From positions 1-64,000 of the forward strand of contig MWTC01000042.1 in NCBI GenBank assembly GCA_002066995.1: a stretch of 64,000 bases of DNA. Direction: 5' to 3'. The DNA is from Sphingobacteriales bacterium UTBCD1 (GTDB lineage: Bacteria; Bacteroidota; Bacteroidia; Chitinophagales; Chitinophagaceae). The first letter of the stretch is position 1. Each line of letters begins with the position of its first letter. The position numbers and the translations under genes were made by a program. The notes under the pieces are model-generated. The model searched no databases. It saw nothing but the letters and a program-made list of their open reading frames with translations, and was not told the origin of the DNA. Below, piece by piece: positions 56,230 to 64,000 of this stretch.

Positions 56230-56757
56230 ATGAAAAAGAAGATCCTGTTTATTACTTTATTCATTGCCGCCAACACCAATGTGTTTTCCCAATATCAGTA
56301 TGAAGTGTTCTCAGAAAGGCCTAATGAAAAAACATACAAAGGCATCTTATCAAACCAGGTGCTTCTAAGTGACACCTCATTCAAATGGTATGCTGCAAAC
56401 CTGGAAAATTATACCCCCAATAAATCTGCCGTGGAAGAGCTGAAGAAAAACAGGGATTCCATCGAACTGCTTGTATTCATGGGCACATGGTGCGAAGATT
56501 CACAATTCATCATACCAAAACTTTTTTCATTGCTGAATGCTTCAGGTTTTTCGCAAGATCATGTCACCCTGATAGGTGTGGACCGAAATAAAAAAACGCT
56601 GAGCCATCTCTGCGAAGCGCTGAACGTAACCAACGTACCGACCATTATTGCAATGAAAGGCGGGAAAGAAATGGGCCGGGTGGTAGAATACGGAACGTAT
56701 GGCTTATTTGATAAAGAATTAGGCGAAGTCATCCATAACGCTACTGCTTCCCGATAA
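56230..56757 (+). CDS. Secreted thioredoxin-like protein with a single active-site cysteine
   Basis: A 175-residue exported protein with a signal peptide (MKKKILFITLFIAANTNVFSQ). The thioredoxin fold is recognisable from ELLVFMGTWCEDSQF, the cis-proline region NVPTIIAMKGG and helical spacing. The usual CxxC is CEDS here: the second cysteine is replaced by serine, so it cannot act as a dithiol oxidoreductase and may form mixed disulfides or serve another role. The start at 56230 matches the signal peptide; an ATG at 56203 would add 9 residues. Its last 17 bases overlap the convergent mscS gene. Confidence 0.85.
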   Translation: MKKKILFITLFIAANTNVFSQYQYEVFSERPNEKTYKGILSNQVLLSDTSFKWYAANLENYTPNKSAVEELKKNRDSIELLVFMGTWCEDSQFIIPKLFSLLNASGFSQDHVTLIGVDRNKKTLSHLCEALNVTNVPTIIAMKGGKEMGRVVEYGTYGLFDKELGEVIHNATASR

Positions 56758-57838
56758 CATGCACAATGCTGGCGGCGCCGGTCATCCTGATCTCCAAAGA
56801 TTCCATCAACCGCAATACAGAAAGATTCACGTTTTCTTTTATCGAATTAAATTCATCCTGCGTGACGGGGGCTGTGAAATAATCGCCATTGATCATAAAT
56901 GATTTTCCGGTAATGGCATCCAGCAATACTGCCGCATTTTCAATTCTCTCATTCTTCAAAATAGCCTTAATCCCTGCAATAAGTTTTTGCAGTTTTTCAG
57001 AAGTGGTGGAAAGTTCCGCTTCAAGTCTTAGTTCTCCTTTACGCTGTGTCCTCAATGATAAATTATCAACGATCGTGTCCACCATTTGCTTATTCGGAAC
57101 GGAAACATAAGTTTTCTGATCCGTGCGGATGCGGGTACTTCTTAGTCCTATCTTTTCTATAGTGCCGGTAATGGCCTGCACTTTCACTATATCGCCGGTA
57201 GTAAATGGTTTATCAAAAAATATTATAAAAGATGCGATAAGGTTTTCCATACTCTCTCTCAGCGACAGGGCAATGGCGGCACCCACGATACTGAGGCCTG
57301 TCAGAAAACTCTGCACATCCAGCCCAAATGAAAAACTCAAAACCATCAGGATGCCGATAATGACAATAATGACTTTAAAGAAATCCTTGAAAAAAACAAT
57401 CAGCTGATTGTCGGTCTGGTCCGCAGTGAGCTCCGCTTTTCTTCCTAAAATAATGGCGGCAAAATCTATCACCCGCAACAACATCCTGATAAATGAATAA
57501 ATAAGCAGCAGGCTGCCGAGGCTCAGAAAAATCTTATGCAGGGTAAAGTCATAAATTTCAACATTGAGCTGTTGCGGAAATTTCAACCGATGCAACAGAA
57601 CAAGTGCAATAAATACAAGAAGGAAAAAAAACAACGGCTGGGCGATCAGGTTGATAAAGGAACTGCGATCCACTTTTTTCCAATGCTTATTGATCAGGCG
57701 CGACAACAACCCGGCAAAGTAGCGGGAGATAAACCGCTTCAGGATTAACACAAAAAGAATGACACCCAGAATTACGAGATAATCTTTTACAGTATTATCC
57801 AACCATACCTGCTGCAGGAAATCATTCATTACAAACAA
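56741..57838 (-). CDS. MscS-type mechanosensitive ion channel
   Basis: A 365-residue small-conductance channel. There are about four N-terminal membrane helices and the MscS pore region (LGLDVQSFLTGLSIVGAAIALSL, in two parts), followed by the beta domain (PFTTGDIVKVQAITGTIEKIGLRSTRIRT, in parts) and the alpha/beta C-terminus. It releases solutes during osmotic downshock. An ATG at 57829 would also suit. It is the last gene of the minus cluster and overlaps the thioredoxin-like gene tail to tail. Confidence 0.9.
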   Translation of the reverse strand: MFVMNDFLQQVWLDNTVKDYLVILGVILFVLILKRFISRYFAGLLSRLINKHWKKVDRSSFINLIAQPLFFFLLVFIALVLLHRLKFPQQLNVEIYDFTLHKIFLSLGSLLLIYSFIRMLLRVIDFAAIILGRKAELTADQTDNQLIVFFKDFFKVIIVIIGILMVLSFSFGLDVQSFLTGLSIVGAAIALSLRESMENLIASFIIFFDKPFTTGDIVKVQAITGTIEKIGLRSTRIRTDQKTYVSVPNKQMVDTIVDNLSLRTQRKGELRLEAELSTTSEKLQKLIAGIKAILKNERIENAAVLLDAITGKSFMINGDYFTAPVTQDEFNSIKENVNLSVLRLMESLEIRMTGAASIVHVIGKQ

Positions 57839-57880
57839 AAAAATTGAACCCTAAAAATATCGAATCTGCCGGAACTGCAA

Positions 57881-58690
57881 TTATTGAAATGTATAAATTT
57901 TCAGTTCATTATCTTTTAAAGAAAATAAACGGTCTGATGTAAAGTTGAAAGAGCGGGATCCCTGAAGTTCTGCCGGCAGTTTCCATTCATCCAAACGAAA
58001 ACTGCTGATCTCATATCGGTACAATGTATCAGCGTTTGATCCGAATATATATTTACCGGCCACCTTAAAATCTTTCCAGCCGGTGATCAGAATTTTATTT
58101 TTCAGTGTGCCGTAATAATCAAAGACAAAAACTGCCTGTGCCGGGTCATAGAGGTACACATACTTATTTTCATCAAATATTTTCCGGGGATTAGGCGCCA
58201 TGCCGAATAACAAACGGAAATCCGGCGTTTCCATCAACAGCTTTCCGTCATCATCAATTTTCTTCAATTTATTTTCTACTTCGTCATACACCCATATTTT
58301 GTTATCATACGACTGACCGATATCTTTTGCCTGCAAAATATTTTGTTGCCGCAGATCAATGGTACTTCTTATAGAAAGGAACCTGTCCAGGACGACAATG
58401 GTGGAAAAATCTTTATAAAAGAGTAATATCTTCAAAGGGTTGGAAACATCAATCAATGTGGCCTGCCCGTACTTTTTAACATCATTAAATACCGCCACCG
58501 AATCTCCATTCTGATTCAGTTTTTTCAACTGGTTGCGGCTGCTGAGAATGTAAATATTATCAAGATCATCCACGGTGAAAGATGCAATATCCCCCTTAAT
58601 TATCCTGACCAGGTGAAAGGAAGTATCGCTTTGTGCCCCGGCAAAGCATGAAATAAAAAAGGCAACTATGATTCCTGAAATGTGTTTCAT
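57881..58690 (-). CDS. Secreted beta-propeller-like protein of unknown function
   Basis: A 269-residue protein with a signal peptide (FFISCFAGAQ cleavage region). The mature part is built of repeated beta-strand segments such as DDLDNIYILSSRNQLKKLN and DNKIWVYDEVENKLKKIDD, typical of six- or seven-bladed NHL-like propellers. I know of no named family. It overlaps the lpxH-like gene by 4 bases (ATGA at 58687-58690), so it is translationally coupled to lipid A synthesis. An envelope role is plausible but unproven. Confidence 0.75.
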   Translation of the reverse strand: MKHISGIIVAFFISCFAGAQSDTSFHLVRIIKGDIASFTVDDLDNIYILSSRNQLKKLNQNGDSVAVFNDVKKYGQATLIDVSNPLKILLFYKDFSTIVVLDRFLSIRSTIDLRQQNILQAKDIGQSYDNKIWVYDEVENKLKKIDDDGKLLMETPDFRLLFGMAPNPRKIFDENKYVYLYDPAQAVFVFDYYGTLKNKILITGWKDFKVAGKYIFGSNADTLYRYEISSFRLDEWKLPAELQGSRSFNFTSDRLFSLKDNELKIYTFQ

Positions 58691-59472
58691 GTTTTTCGAA
58701 TGATCTTATGGTCTTGTCCTGTATATGATACCAGCTCCAGTTTTTCTCCGTCAAATACCGCATAGGTGAAAAAGCGGATCCAGTCACCAAGGTTGACATA
58801 CCGGCTATTTGTTGTCAGCTTGTAATCAATTGCAAGGTGCCGGTGGCCAAAAATGAAATAATCGTAATGTTCTTTTTTCAGTTCATCCCTGCAAAAAGTG
58901 ATCAGCCATTCTTTATCCTCTCCAAGAAAAATTTCTTCTGATGCACCTGTTTGTGCCCGGCTGCGCCGGCTTAAATAATGAGCAAGTCCCATTCCAAAAA
59001 CGGGTGGCAATATGCCAAATAACCGTTTGCAGGCGGGGTTGCGGAATATCTTCTTTAATCTTTTATATCCATGATCTCCAGGGCCCAGCCCATCACCATG
59101 GCCGATAAAAAACTTCTTTCCGTTCCGCTCTATCTGAAGGGGCTTAAAATATACGGGGATGTTCAGTTCTGTCTGAAAATAATTTTTCATCCACATATCA
59201 TGATTCCCGACAAAAAAATGAACCGGAATACCTGAATCAGTCAACTCTGCCAGCTTACCCAACAGGCGGGTAAACCCTTTGGGAACTACTTTCCGGTACT
59301 CATACCAGAAATCAAACATATCGCCCACCAGGAAGATCTCTGCAGCATTACTTTTTATTTCATCCAAAAAACGGACAATAATTTTTTCCCGTTCCAGGCT
59401 GGCAGCATGATCCGGTGCGCCGAGGTGAAAATCGGAGAGGAAATAAATTTTTTTATCTGGAGACGCTTGCAC
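58687..59472 (-). CDS. lpxH: UDP-2,3-diacylglucosamine diphosphatase-like (LpxH)
   Basis: A 261-residue calcineurin-fold metallophosphoesterase. The metal-binding motifs appear in order: SDFHLGAPDH, GDMFDFW, GNHDMW, GHGDG and FGHRH. With DFW and the downstream LPPVFGMGLAHYLSRRSR basic patch, this is the LpxH arrangement, hydrolysing UDP-diacylglucosamine to lipid X in lipid A synthesis at the inner membrane surface. LpxI is a non-homologous alternative in other bacteria. It is 8 bases downstream of the GGCT-like gene. Confidence 0.88.
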   Translation of the reverse strand: MQASPDKKIYFLSDFHLGAPDHAASLEREKIIVRFLDEIKSNAAEIFLVGDMFDFWYEYRKVVPKGFTRLLGKLAELTDSGIPVHFFVGNHDMWMKNYFQTELNIPVYFKPLQIERNGKKFFIGHGDGLGPGDHGYKRLKKIFRNPACKRLFGILPPVFGMGLAHYLSRRSRAQTGASEEIFLGEDKEWLITFCRDELKKEHYDYFIFGHRHLAIDYKLTTNSRYVNLGDWIRFFTYAVFDGEKLELVSYTGQDHKIIRKT

Positions 59473-59480
59473 CCTGTTCG

Positions 59481-59903
59481 CTACTTTTGCTGAAGGTAAC
59501 TCATAAGATCGCCGGAAGCAATCACGGTCTTACCACTCACATCACCATTATACCAATAGATCCAGGCATGTGTGACGCCTTCTTTTAAATATACTTCCGT
59601 GAGTTCACGACGATACAATTGCATTTCATCAGGCTCCACATTCACTCCTTCATAATCATCAAGCTGGCTGATAGCCCAGTCAAATTCTTCTTTTCTTTTA
59701 ATAACATACAGCTCACCGGATATAAAAGAGTTGTCTTTAGACGGGAGCCCTGCCGGGTAGCTCCCCATATCAAATAATTTGCCTCTTGTTTTTGCTTCGC
59801 CTACTAAAGAAAAATAACGGCTGATATATTCATACGCCGGGCTTTTGAAACCGCTCCGCAATGAACCATACACGAAGAGTTGATAGATACTATAATCTGA
59901 CAT
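59481..59903 (-). CDS. Gamma-glutamylcyclotransferase family protein
   Basis: A 140-residue AIG2/GGCT-fold protein. The fold opener FVYGSLRSG is at about residues 11-19, and the catalytic acid is likely in QLDDYEGVN. Family members cyclise gamma-glutamyl groups, but many are uncharacterised. It sits between a LUD gene and an lpxH-like gene with 27 and 8 bases of spacing, so the genes form one transcript. The cellular substrate is unknown. Confidence 0.8.
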   Translation of the reverse strand: MSDYSIYQLFVYGSLRSGFKSPAYEYISRYFSLVGEAKTRGKLFDMGSYPAGLPSKDNSFISGELYVIKRKEEFDWAISQLDDYEGVNVEPDEMQLYRRELTEVYLKEGVTHAWIYWYNGDVSGKTVIASGDLMSYLQQK

Positions 59904-59930
59904 ACCATAAAAATACTAATGCAAAATGAA

Positions 59931-60566
59931 TTATGCTTCTACCAGCAGTAAATAAACTTCTTTGGGGCCATGCACACCCACCACAAGGGTTTTTTCAATA
60001 TCTGCAGTCCGGCTCGGGCCGGTGGCAAATGTAATCAGCGACGGGAGCTGGTCTCCATATTTGTCTTTGATCAATTGCAATGCATCTTTGATATCAAAGA
60101 CCAGCTGGTTTACATAAGCAATACAAATATGTACCGGTGCATATACACTGACGGTACGCCCGCTTTGCTGGGCCGCACTCATCACTATACTTCCTGTTCT
60201 CGCCACCAGGGCTTCGCAACCGGTGATACTTACGTCGCAATCTTTGAGGGCAACTCCGGAAAAACCGGTAAACCCATTCTGCCGGAGAACAGACTTAAGA
60301 GCATCTTCACAGCAATATACCCGGCTCCATTCTCGGTGGGTCAAAAGATCTTTCAACTGGGTGACCAGTTCTGAATGATTCAGGCAATAAATGAATTTTC
60401 CCTGCAATTTGGTAAACTGATCAGCAAATTCAAGCTCTGGTTCCTGCCCGGGTTTTCGGAAAAAGAATTGTTTCGACTCGCTTTGAGGAAATGGAAGAGG
60501 CGTTGAATGACTCAACGCCATGCGTATTTTTTTTAATATATTTTCTTTGGAAGGAGAAATTGCCAT
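59931..60566 (-). CDS. LUD domain protein (LutC/YkgG-like)
   Basis: A 211-residue member of the LUD family. It has the C-terminal block TGPSRTADIEKTLVVGVHGP and SIVMSAAQQSGRT before it, as in LutC. In Bacillus LutA/B/C together oxidise L-lactate; here no lutA or lutB is adjacent, and the gene lies 9 bases after ftsH. A stand-alone role, possibly in redox or protein quality control, is only inference. It starts MAISPSKENILKKIRMAL, a normal length for the family. Confidence 0.88.
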   Translation of the reverse strand: MAISPSKENILKKIRMALSHSTPLPFPQSESKQFFFRKPGQEPELEFADQFTKLQGKFIYCLNHSELVTQLKDLLTHREWSRVYCCEDALKSVLRQNGFTGFSGVALKDCDVSITGCEALVARTGSIVMSAAQQSGRTVSVYAPVHICIAYVNQLVFDIKDALQLIKDKYGDQLPSLITFATGPSRTADIEKTLVVGVHGPKEVYLLLVEA

Positions 60567-60575
60567 GTCGCAAAA

Positions 60576-62696
60576 TTAAACAGAAGGCGCCAGTCCAAAA
60601 CTTCCTGCCTGCCCATCAGCTTCTTTTCTTTCTTCTTTTTTCACTTCAGCCACAGGCGCTTTTTCTTCAGTGGTTTCCGGGACAGCAGCTTCGCCCACTT
60701 CCAATACTTTCTTTTCTTCAAAAGGGCGTTTACCGATCAAAGCTTCCACATCACTCTGGAACAATACTTCACGCTGCAATAATGCTTCGGCCAGTTTTTC
60801 AACCTGCTCTTTTTTATCAGTCAGCAACTTCTTTGTCCGTTCATACGCATTATCAATTAATTTTCTTACTTCTTCATCAATCACTTTAGCTGTTTCATCA
60901 CTGTAAGGCTTTGTGAAATTATATTCAGCACCCTGCTGCGGATCATAAAAGCTGATATTCCCGATCTTGTCATTCATGCCATAAACAGTCACCATTGCAT
61001 AAGCGATCTTGGTGATCTGCTGCAGGTCATTCTGCGCCCCGGTAGAAATTTTATTGAAAAAGATTTCTTCACTGGCTCTTCCGCCCAAAGTCATACAGAT
61101 CTGGTCCTGCAATTGATCAATGTTATAGAGATATTGTTCTTTCGGCGTGTATTGTGCATATCCCAAAGCAGCTGTACCTCTCGGCACGATCGTGACTTTT
61201 AATAACGGGTATGCATGTTCCAGGAACCATCCGCAAATTGCGTGGCCGGCTTCGTGATAGGCAATGATCTTTTTTTCTTCAGGAGAAATGATTTTACTCT
61301 TCTTCTCCAATCCGCCGATTACCCTGTCCACCGCATCCTGGAAATCTTCCATTTCCACTGCATCTTTTCCTTTTCGTGCAGCTATTAAAGCAGCTTCATT
61401 ACATACATTGGCAATGTCTGCACCTGCAAATCCCGGTGTCTGTTCTGCCAGTTTATGAACATCAAGTGTCTTGGAAACTTTTATTGGCTTTAAATGCACT
61501 TTAAAGATCGCTTCACGACCTTTCAGGTCCGGTTTATCTATTGATATCTGCCTGTCGAAACGGCCCGGCCTCAGTAAGGCATTATCCAAAACATCAGGGC
61601 GGTTTGTAGCAGCAAGAACAATAATGCCTGAATCTGTTCCAAATCCATCCATTTCTACAAGCAACTGGTTCAGGGTACTTTCTCTTTCATCGTTGCTCAT
61701 CATCACATTTTTTCCTCTTGCCCGGCCGATCGCATCTATCTCATCAATAAAAATGATACAGGGAGCTTTTTCTCTTGCCTGTTTGAAAAGATCACGTACC
61801 CGGCTGGCGCCTACACCTACAAACATTTCAACAAAATCACTTCCGCTCAGGCTGAAAAAAGGAACCTGTGCCTCGCCTGCCATGGCTTTGGCCAATAATG
61901 TTTTCCCGGTACCGGGAGGGCCGATCAGCAAAGCGCCTTTAGGTATTTTACCACCAAGGCTTGTATATTTTTTCGGATTCTTTAAAAAGTCAACTATCTC
62001 CATCACTTCCACCTTTGCTTCATCAAGGCCTGCCACATCCGCAAAAGTGATATTCACCTTAGTTCCTTTATCAAACAAGGTAGCTTTTGACTTGCCAATA
62101 CTGAATATTCCTCCGGGGCCGCCTCCGCCGGTGGCACCACCGCCCATTTTACGCATCAGCAATATCCAAAGGCCGATGAATAACAATACCGGCAATATAA
62201 ATTGCAAAATGCCGCCCAACCAGTCTTTTTCGTTTTCTACATCGTACGGCACTTCTTTTACAGAAGAAGCTGTTTTATAAAAATCAGACATTTCTTTATT
62301 GAAATCTTCTCCTGAGACAATACGAAAATACATCTGGGGACCTTCATCATTCACTTTACCGTTCACACTATTCTTTAATTCATCTTTATGTGCAGTGATG
62401 CCGTCTTTATTTAAAAACACTTTCACCAGTTTGCGGTTATCAACGATTACATACTTATCTACCTGCCCGTTCTGCACCATTTGCTTGAAATCAATGCTGT
62501 TGATCTTGACCATATTGGTGGAAAAAGGTCCAAACCAATAAGATCCGATCAAAACAATAAAGATGATTGCATAGATCCAATAGATACTGAATTTCGGTCC
62601 TTTGCGGGGAGATTGACCTGGATCATCGCCGGATTGCTGCCGGTTGAATTTCGGTAAACCTCCTTTTTCATTTCTGTTATATGGTTCCTGTGCCAT
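60576..62696 (-). CDS. ftsH: ATP-dependent zinc metalloprotease FtsH
   Basis: A 706-residue membrane AAA protease. Membrane segments lie near 38-56 and 161-181. The AAA domain has Walker A GPPGTGKT at 259-266 and Walker B IIFIDE at 314-319, and the protease motif HEAGH is at 481-485. It removes damaged or regulated membrane and cytosolic proteins. The C-terminal ~60 residues are Glu/Lys-rich and probably disordered. The gene follows rsfS by 69 bases and is followed by the LUD gene at 9 bases. Confidence 0.96.
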   Translation of the reverse strand: MAQEPYNRNEKGGLPKFNRQQSGDDPGQSPRKGPKFSIYWIYAIIFIVLIGSYWFGPFSTNMVKINSIDFKQMVQNGQVDKYVIVDNRKLVKVFLNKDGITAHKDELKNSVNGKVNDEGPQMYFRIVSGEDFNKEMSDFYKTASSVKEVPYDVENEKDWLGGILQFILPVLLFIGLWILLMRKMGGGATGGGGPGGIFSIGKSKATLFDKGTKVNITFADVAGLDEAKVEVMEIVDFLKNPKKYTSLGGKIPKGALLIGPPGTGKTLLAKAMAGEAQVPFFSLSGSDFVEMFVGVGASRVRDLFKQAREKAPCIIFIDEIDAIGRARGKNVMMSNDERESTLNQLLVEMDGFGTDSGIIVLAATNRPDVLDNALLRPGRFDRQISIDKPDLKGREAIFKVHLKPIKVSKTLDVHKLAEQTPGFAGADIANVCNEAALIAARKGKDAVEMEDFQDAVDRVIGGLEKKSKIISPEEKKIIAYHEAGHAICGWFLEHAYPLLKVTIVPRGTAALGYAQYTPKEQYLYNIDQLQDQICMTLGGRASEEIFFNKISTGAQNDLQQITKIAYAMVTVYGMNDKIGNISFYDPQQGAEYNFTKPYSDETAKVIDEEVRKLIDNAYERTKKLLTDKKEQVEKLAEALLQREVLFQSDVEALIGKRPFEEKKVLEVGEAAVPETTEEKAPVAEVKKEERKEADGQAGSFGLAPSV

Positions 62697-62765
62697 GTTA
62701 TTTTTCTGAATTCCTGCTAATTACTGATTATTATGAAATTAATTTTATTCTGTGCCAACATTTAA

Positions 62766-63170
62766 CTAATCACTGTGTTTTTCAGTTTTACCATCACTCC
62801 ACATCTCTTCTAATTTATAAAAGTATCTTGTTTCGGGGGTCATGATGTGTACTACAACATTTACATAATCGATCAACACCCATTTCATTGCCTGGTATCC
62901 CTCCTGGTGATATGGTTTTTCATTACACTTTTGCCCTACCTGTTCTTCTATATATTCAGACAGAGCTCTTATCTGTGGCTGGTTACTGGCTTCACAAATA
63001 ATAAAGAAATCGGCTACTGCTTCCTGAATATTGCGCAGATCTAAGGAAATGATATTCTCGCCCTTTTTTGCCTGAATAGCGTTGATAATGGTTTTGATAA
63101 TTTTCGAATTTCTTGTTAACCGTGTTACACTCTTTTTCTTTCGGTTACTCAATAATGCCAATTGTTCCAA
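62766..63170 (-). CDS. rsfS: Ribosomal silencing factor RsfS
   Basis: A 134-residue protein of the RsfS/Iojap family. The family core ENIISLDLRNIQEAVADFFIICEASN (in parts) and the tail ALIDY-like VLIDYVNVVVHIMTPETRYFYKLE are present. It binds ribosomal protein L14 and blocks subunit joining in starvation. The first ~22 residues are basic and longer than usual. It is the first gene of the minus cluster (with ftsH) and is divergent from birA, with a small hairpin repeat in the leader region. Confidence 0.92.
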   Translation of the reverse strand: MEQLALLSNRKKKSVTRLTRNSKIIKTIINAIQAKKGENIISLDLRNIQEAVADFFIICEASNQPQIRALSEYIEEQVGQKCNEKPYHQEGYQAMKWVLIDYVNVVVHIMTPETRYFYKLEEMWSDGKTEKHSD

Positions 63171-63188
63171 ATATTGAATGTATTTTTC

Positions 63189-63206
63189 GTCTGCCTTCCG
63201 GCAGAC
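63189..63206. repeat. Perfect 7-bp hairpin, GTCTGCC-TTCC-GGCAGAC
   Basis: GTCTGCC (63189-63195) and GGCAGAC (63200-63206) are perfectly complementary around a 4-base loop, in the rsfS/birA intergenic DNA. It resembles the CTGCC/GGCAG dispersed palindromes I associate with Bacteroidota genomes, but I found no second copy in this window. Confidence 0.5.
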
Positions 63207-63317
63207 AGGATTATCGCTTTAGTTTTTGGTCCGGGATCACATAAGTGCATGAGCAATTTGCCAGCATCAGAAAACCCTATCCATAAACTCATTTACTTTG
63301 TCAAAAATAACAATTAA

Positions 63318-64000
63318 TTGCCACAACCTCCCATCAATAAAACCATAGGAATATCATTCCTTGAACTACAATCGGTTGACAGTACCAATAACTATGCCCG
63401 GAAGCTTTTACATGAAGGTTTGGCATATCATGGACTTTCCGTTTTTGCCCATGAGCAGGTGCTGGGAAAAGGCCAGAGAGGAAAGTCATGGATCAGCGGA
63501 AAAGATGAAAGCATCATTCTAAGTATCATCATGGACCCACGCCCTTTAAAACTAACGGAACAATTCAGGCTGTCTGCCTGCGTTGCCGTTGCTGCTCATG
63601 AATTTTTTTCCCGATATGCCGGAGAAGGTACAATGATCAAATGGCCAAATGATCTTTACTGGCAAGACAGAAAGGCAGGAGGCATCCTTATTGAAAACGT
63701 GGTGGGCACCGGGTATCCGGAAAAAGACCGCTGGCAATGGGCCATTGCAGGAATAGGGATCAACATCAATCAAAAAAGATTTGCATCCGGATTGAAAAAC
63801 CCTGTATCACTTTATCAAATAACCGGCAAGGCATCCGATCCGCTGATGATGGCAAAAGAACTTTGCAGCATTCTTGATAAAAAATTCGATCAACTGATCA
63901 GGGGAGATTTTGAAAATATCTTTATGACCTACCTGTCTTTTCTTTACAAGAAGAATGAAAAAGTGAAACTTAAAAAAGGTGAACAGATCTTTGAAGTGAT
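63318..64000 (+). CDS. birA: Biotin--[acetyl-CoA-carboxylase] ligase, partial at right edge
   Basis: An open frame from TTG at 63318 to the window end (227 codons, no stop) encodes a biotin protein ligase. Family segments are DSTNNYARKLL near residue 20, the biotinyl-adenylate loop GKGQRGKSWIS near residue 51, IKWPNDLYW and the KAGGILIE block near residues 107-125, and a GIGININ strand. There is no ATG in the region and a stop lies directly upstream, so TTG is the only plausible start. It has no N-terminal DNA-binding domain, so it is an enzyme rather than a repressor. Confidence 0.9.
   Translation, partial: MPQPPINKTIGISFLELQSVDSTNNYARKLLHEGLAYHGLSVFAHEQVLGKGQRGKSWISGKDESIILSIIMDPRPLKLTEQFRLSACVAVAAHEFFSRYAGEGTMIKWPNDLYWQDRKAGGILIENVVGTGYPEKDRWQWAIAGIGININQKRFASGLKNPVSLYQITGKASDPLMMAKELCSILDKKFDQLIRGDFENIFMTYLSFLYKKNEKVKLKKGEQIFEV

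Noticed and set aside
61471..62280. Open frame of 269 codons on plus, opposite ftsH
   Set aside because: It lies wholly antisense to a clear ftsH gene. Its product is low-complexity and has no family match, as expected of a codon-bias shadow.
1..64000. CRISPR arrays, prophage genes, tRNA or rRNA genes
   Set aside because: No regularly spaced direct repeats, phage structural genes, tRNA-like cloverleaf sequences or rRNA stretches were seen on reading both strands.

Overview
The window is a chromosomal piece of a Bacteroidota genome, most likely a Chitinophagaceae-type organism. The evidence is a SusC/SusD pair, a PorZ-like type IX secretion protein with a C-terminal sorting domain, an outer-membrane beta-barrel receptor, an ECF sigma operon, a DUF4369-type TlpA protein, a DUF1501/DUF1800 pair, and many promoters of the Bacteroidota type (-7 TAnnTTTG) lying close to start codons. 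Nearly everything is intact single-copy housekeeping DNA. I found no prophage, CRISPR array, rRNA or tRNA. The only sign of a mobile element is a transposase N-terminus cut by the left edge.

Layout. 1-9.8 kb: transposase fragment, DUF885 protein, serine beta-lactamase-like hydrolase (minus strand), phosphate uptake pair (DUF47 + PiT), galE, a transketolase C-terminal half, and an ECF sigma / membrane protein / periplasmic protein operon. 9.8-16.7 kb (minus): the cell-elongation cluster mreB-mreC-mreD-mrdA-rodA followed by a metallo-beta-lactamase-fold gene, so the cell is probably rod-shaped. 16.8-31.3 kb: MFS transporter, purD, tandem peptide transporters (POT then OPT), DUF1501/DUF1800, an alkB-type hydroxylase with complete histidine boxes, serS, and a cyclophilin. 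31.4-39.7 kb: outer-membrane receptor, gcvH, vanZ-like gene, prfA, recO and porZ. 39.8-50 kb: RND/MMPL exporter, an orphan susC-susD pair, TlpA-like lipoprotein, gatB. 50-64 kb: double-PDZ protein, GNAT, alaS, M23 peptidase, MerR regulator, a thioredoxin-like protein, mscS, then a long minus-strand cluster read from rsfS through ftsH, a LUD gene, a GGCT-like gene and an lpxH-like gene to a propeller protein. The start of birA runs off the right edge.

The most interesting signal is non-coding. Two intergenic stretches (about 9737-9791 on plus and 35029-35122 on minus) look like short independent RNAs: a TAnnTTTG box, a short body, and a strong hairpin with a U-run. Each body carries the complement of a translation start region: complement of CTAAC, 2-5 nt, then ATG followed by an A-rich codon run. 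The second RNA could pair in trans with the start of the window's own susC over 9 bp plus 12 bp (11 identities and one possible G-U pair). This suggests, as a hypothesis only, a small family of start-codon-masking RNAs related in idea to the antisense RNAs known at Bacteroides polysaccharide-utilization loci.
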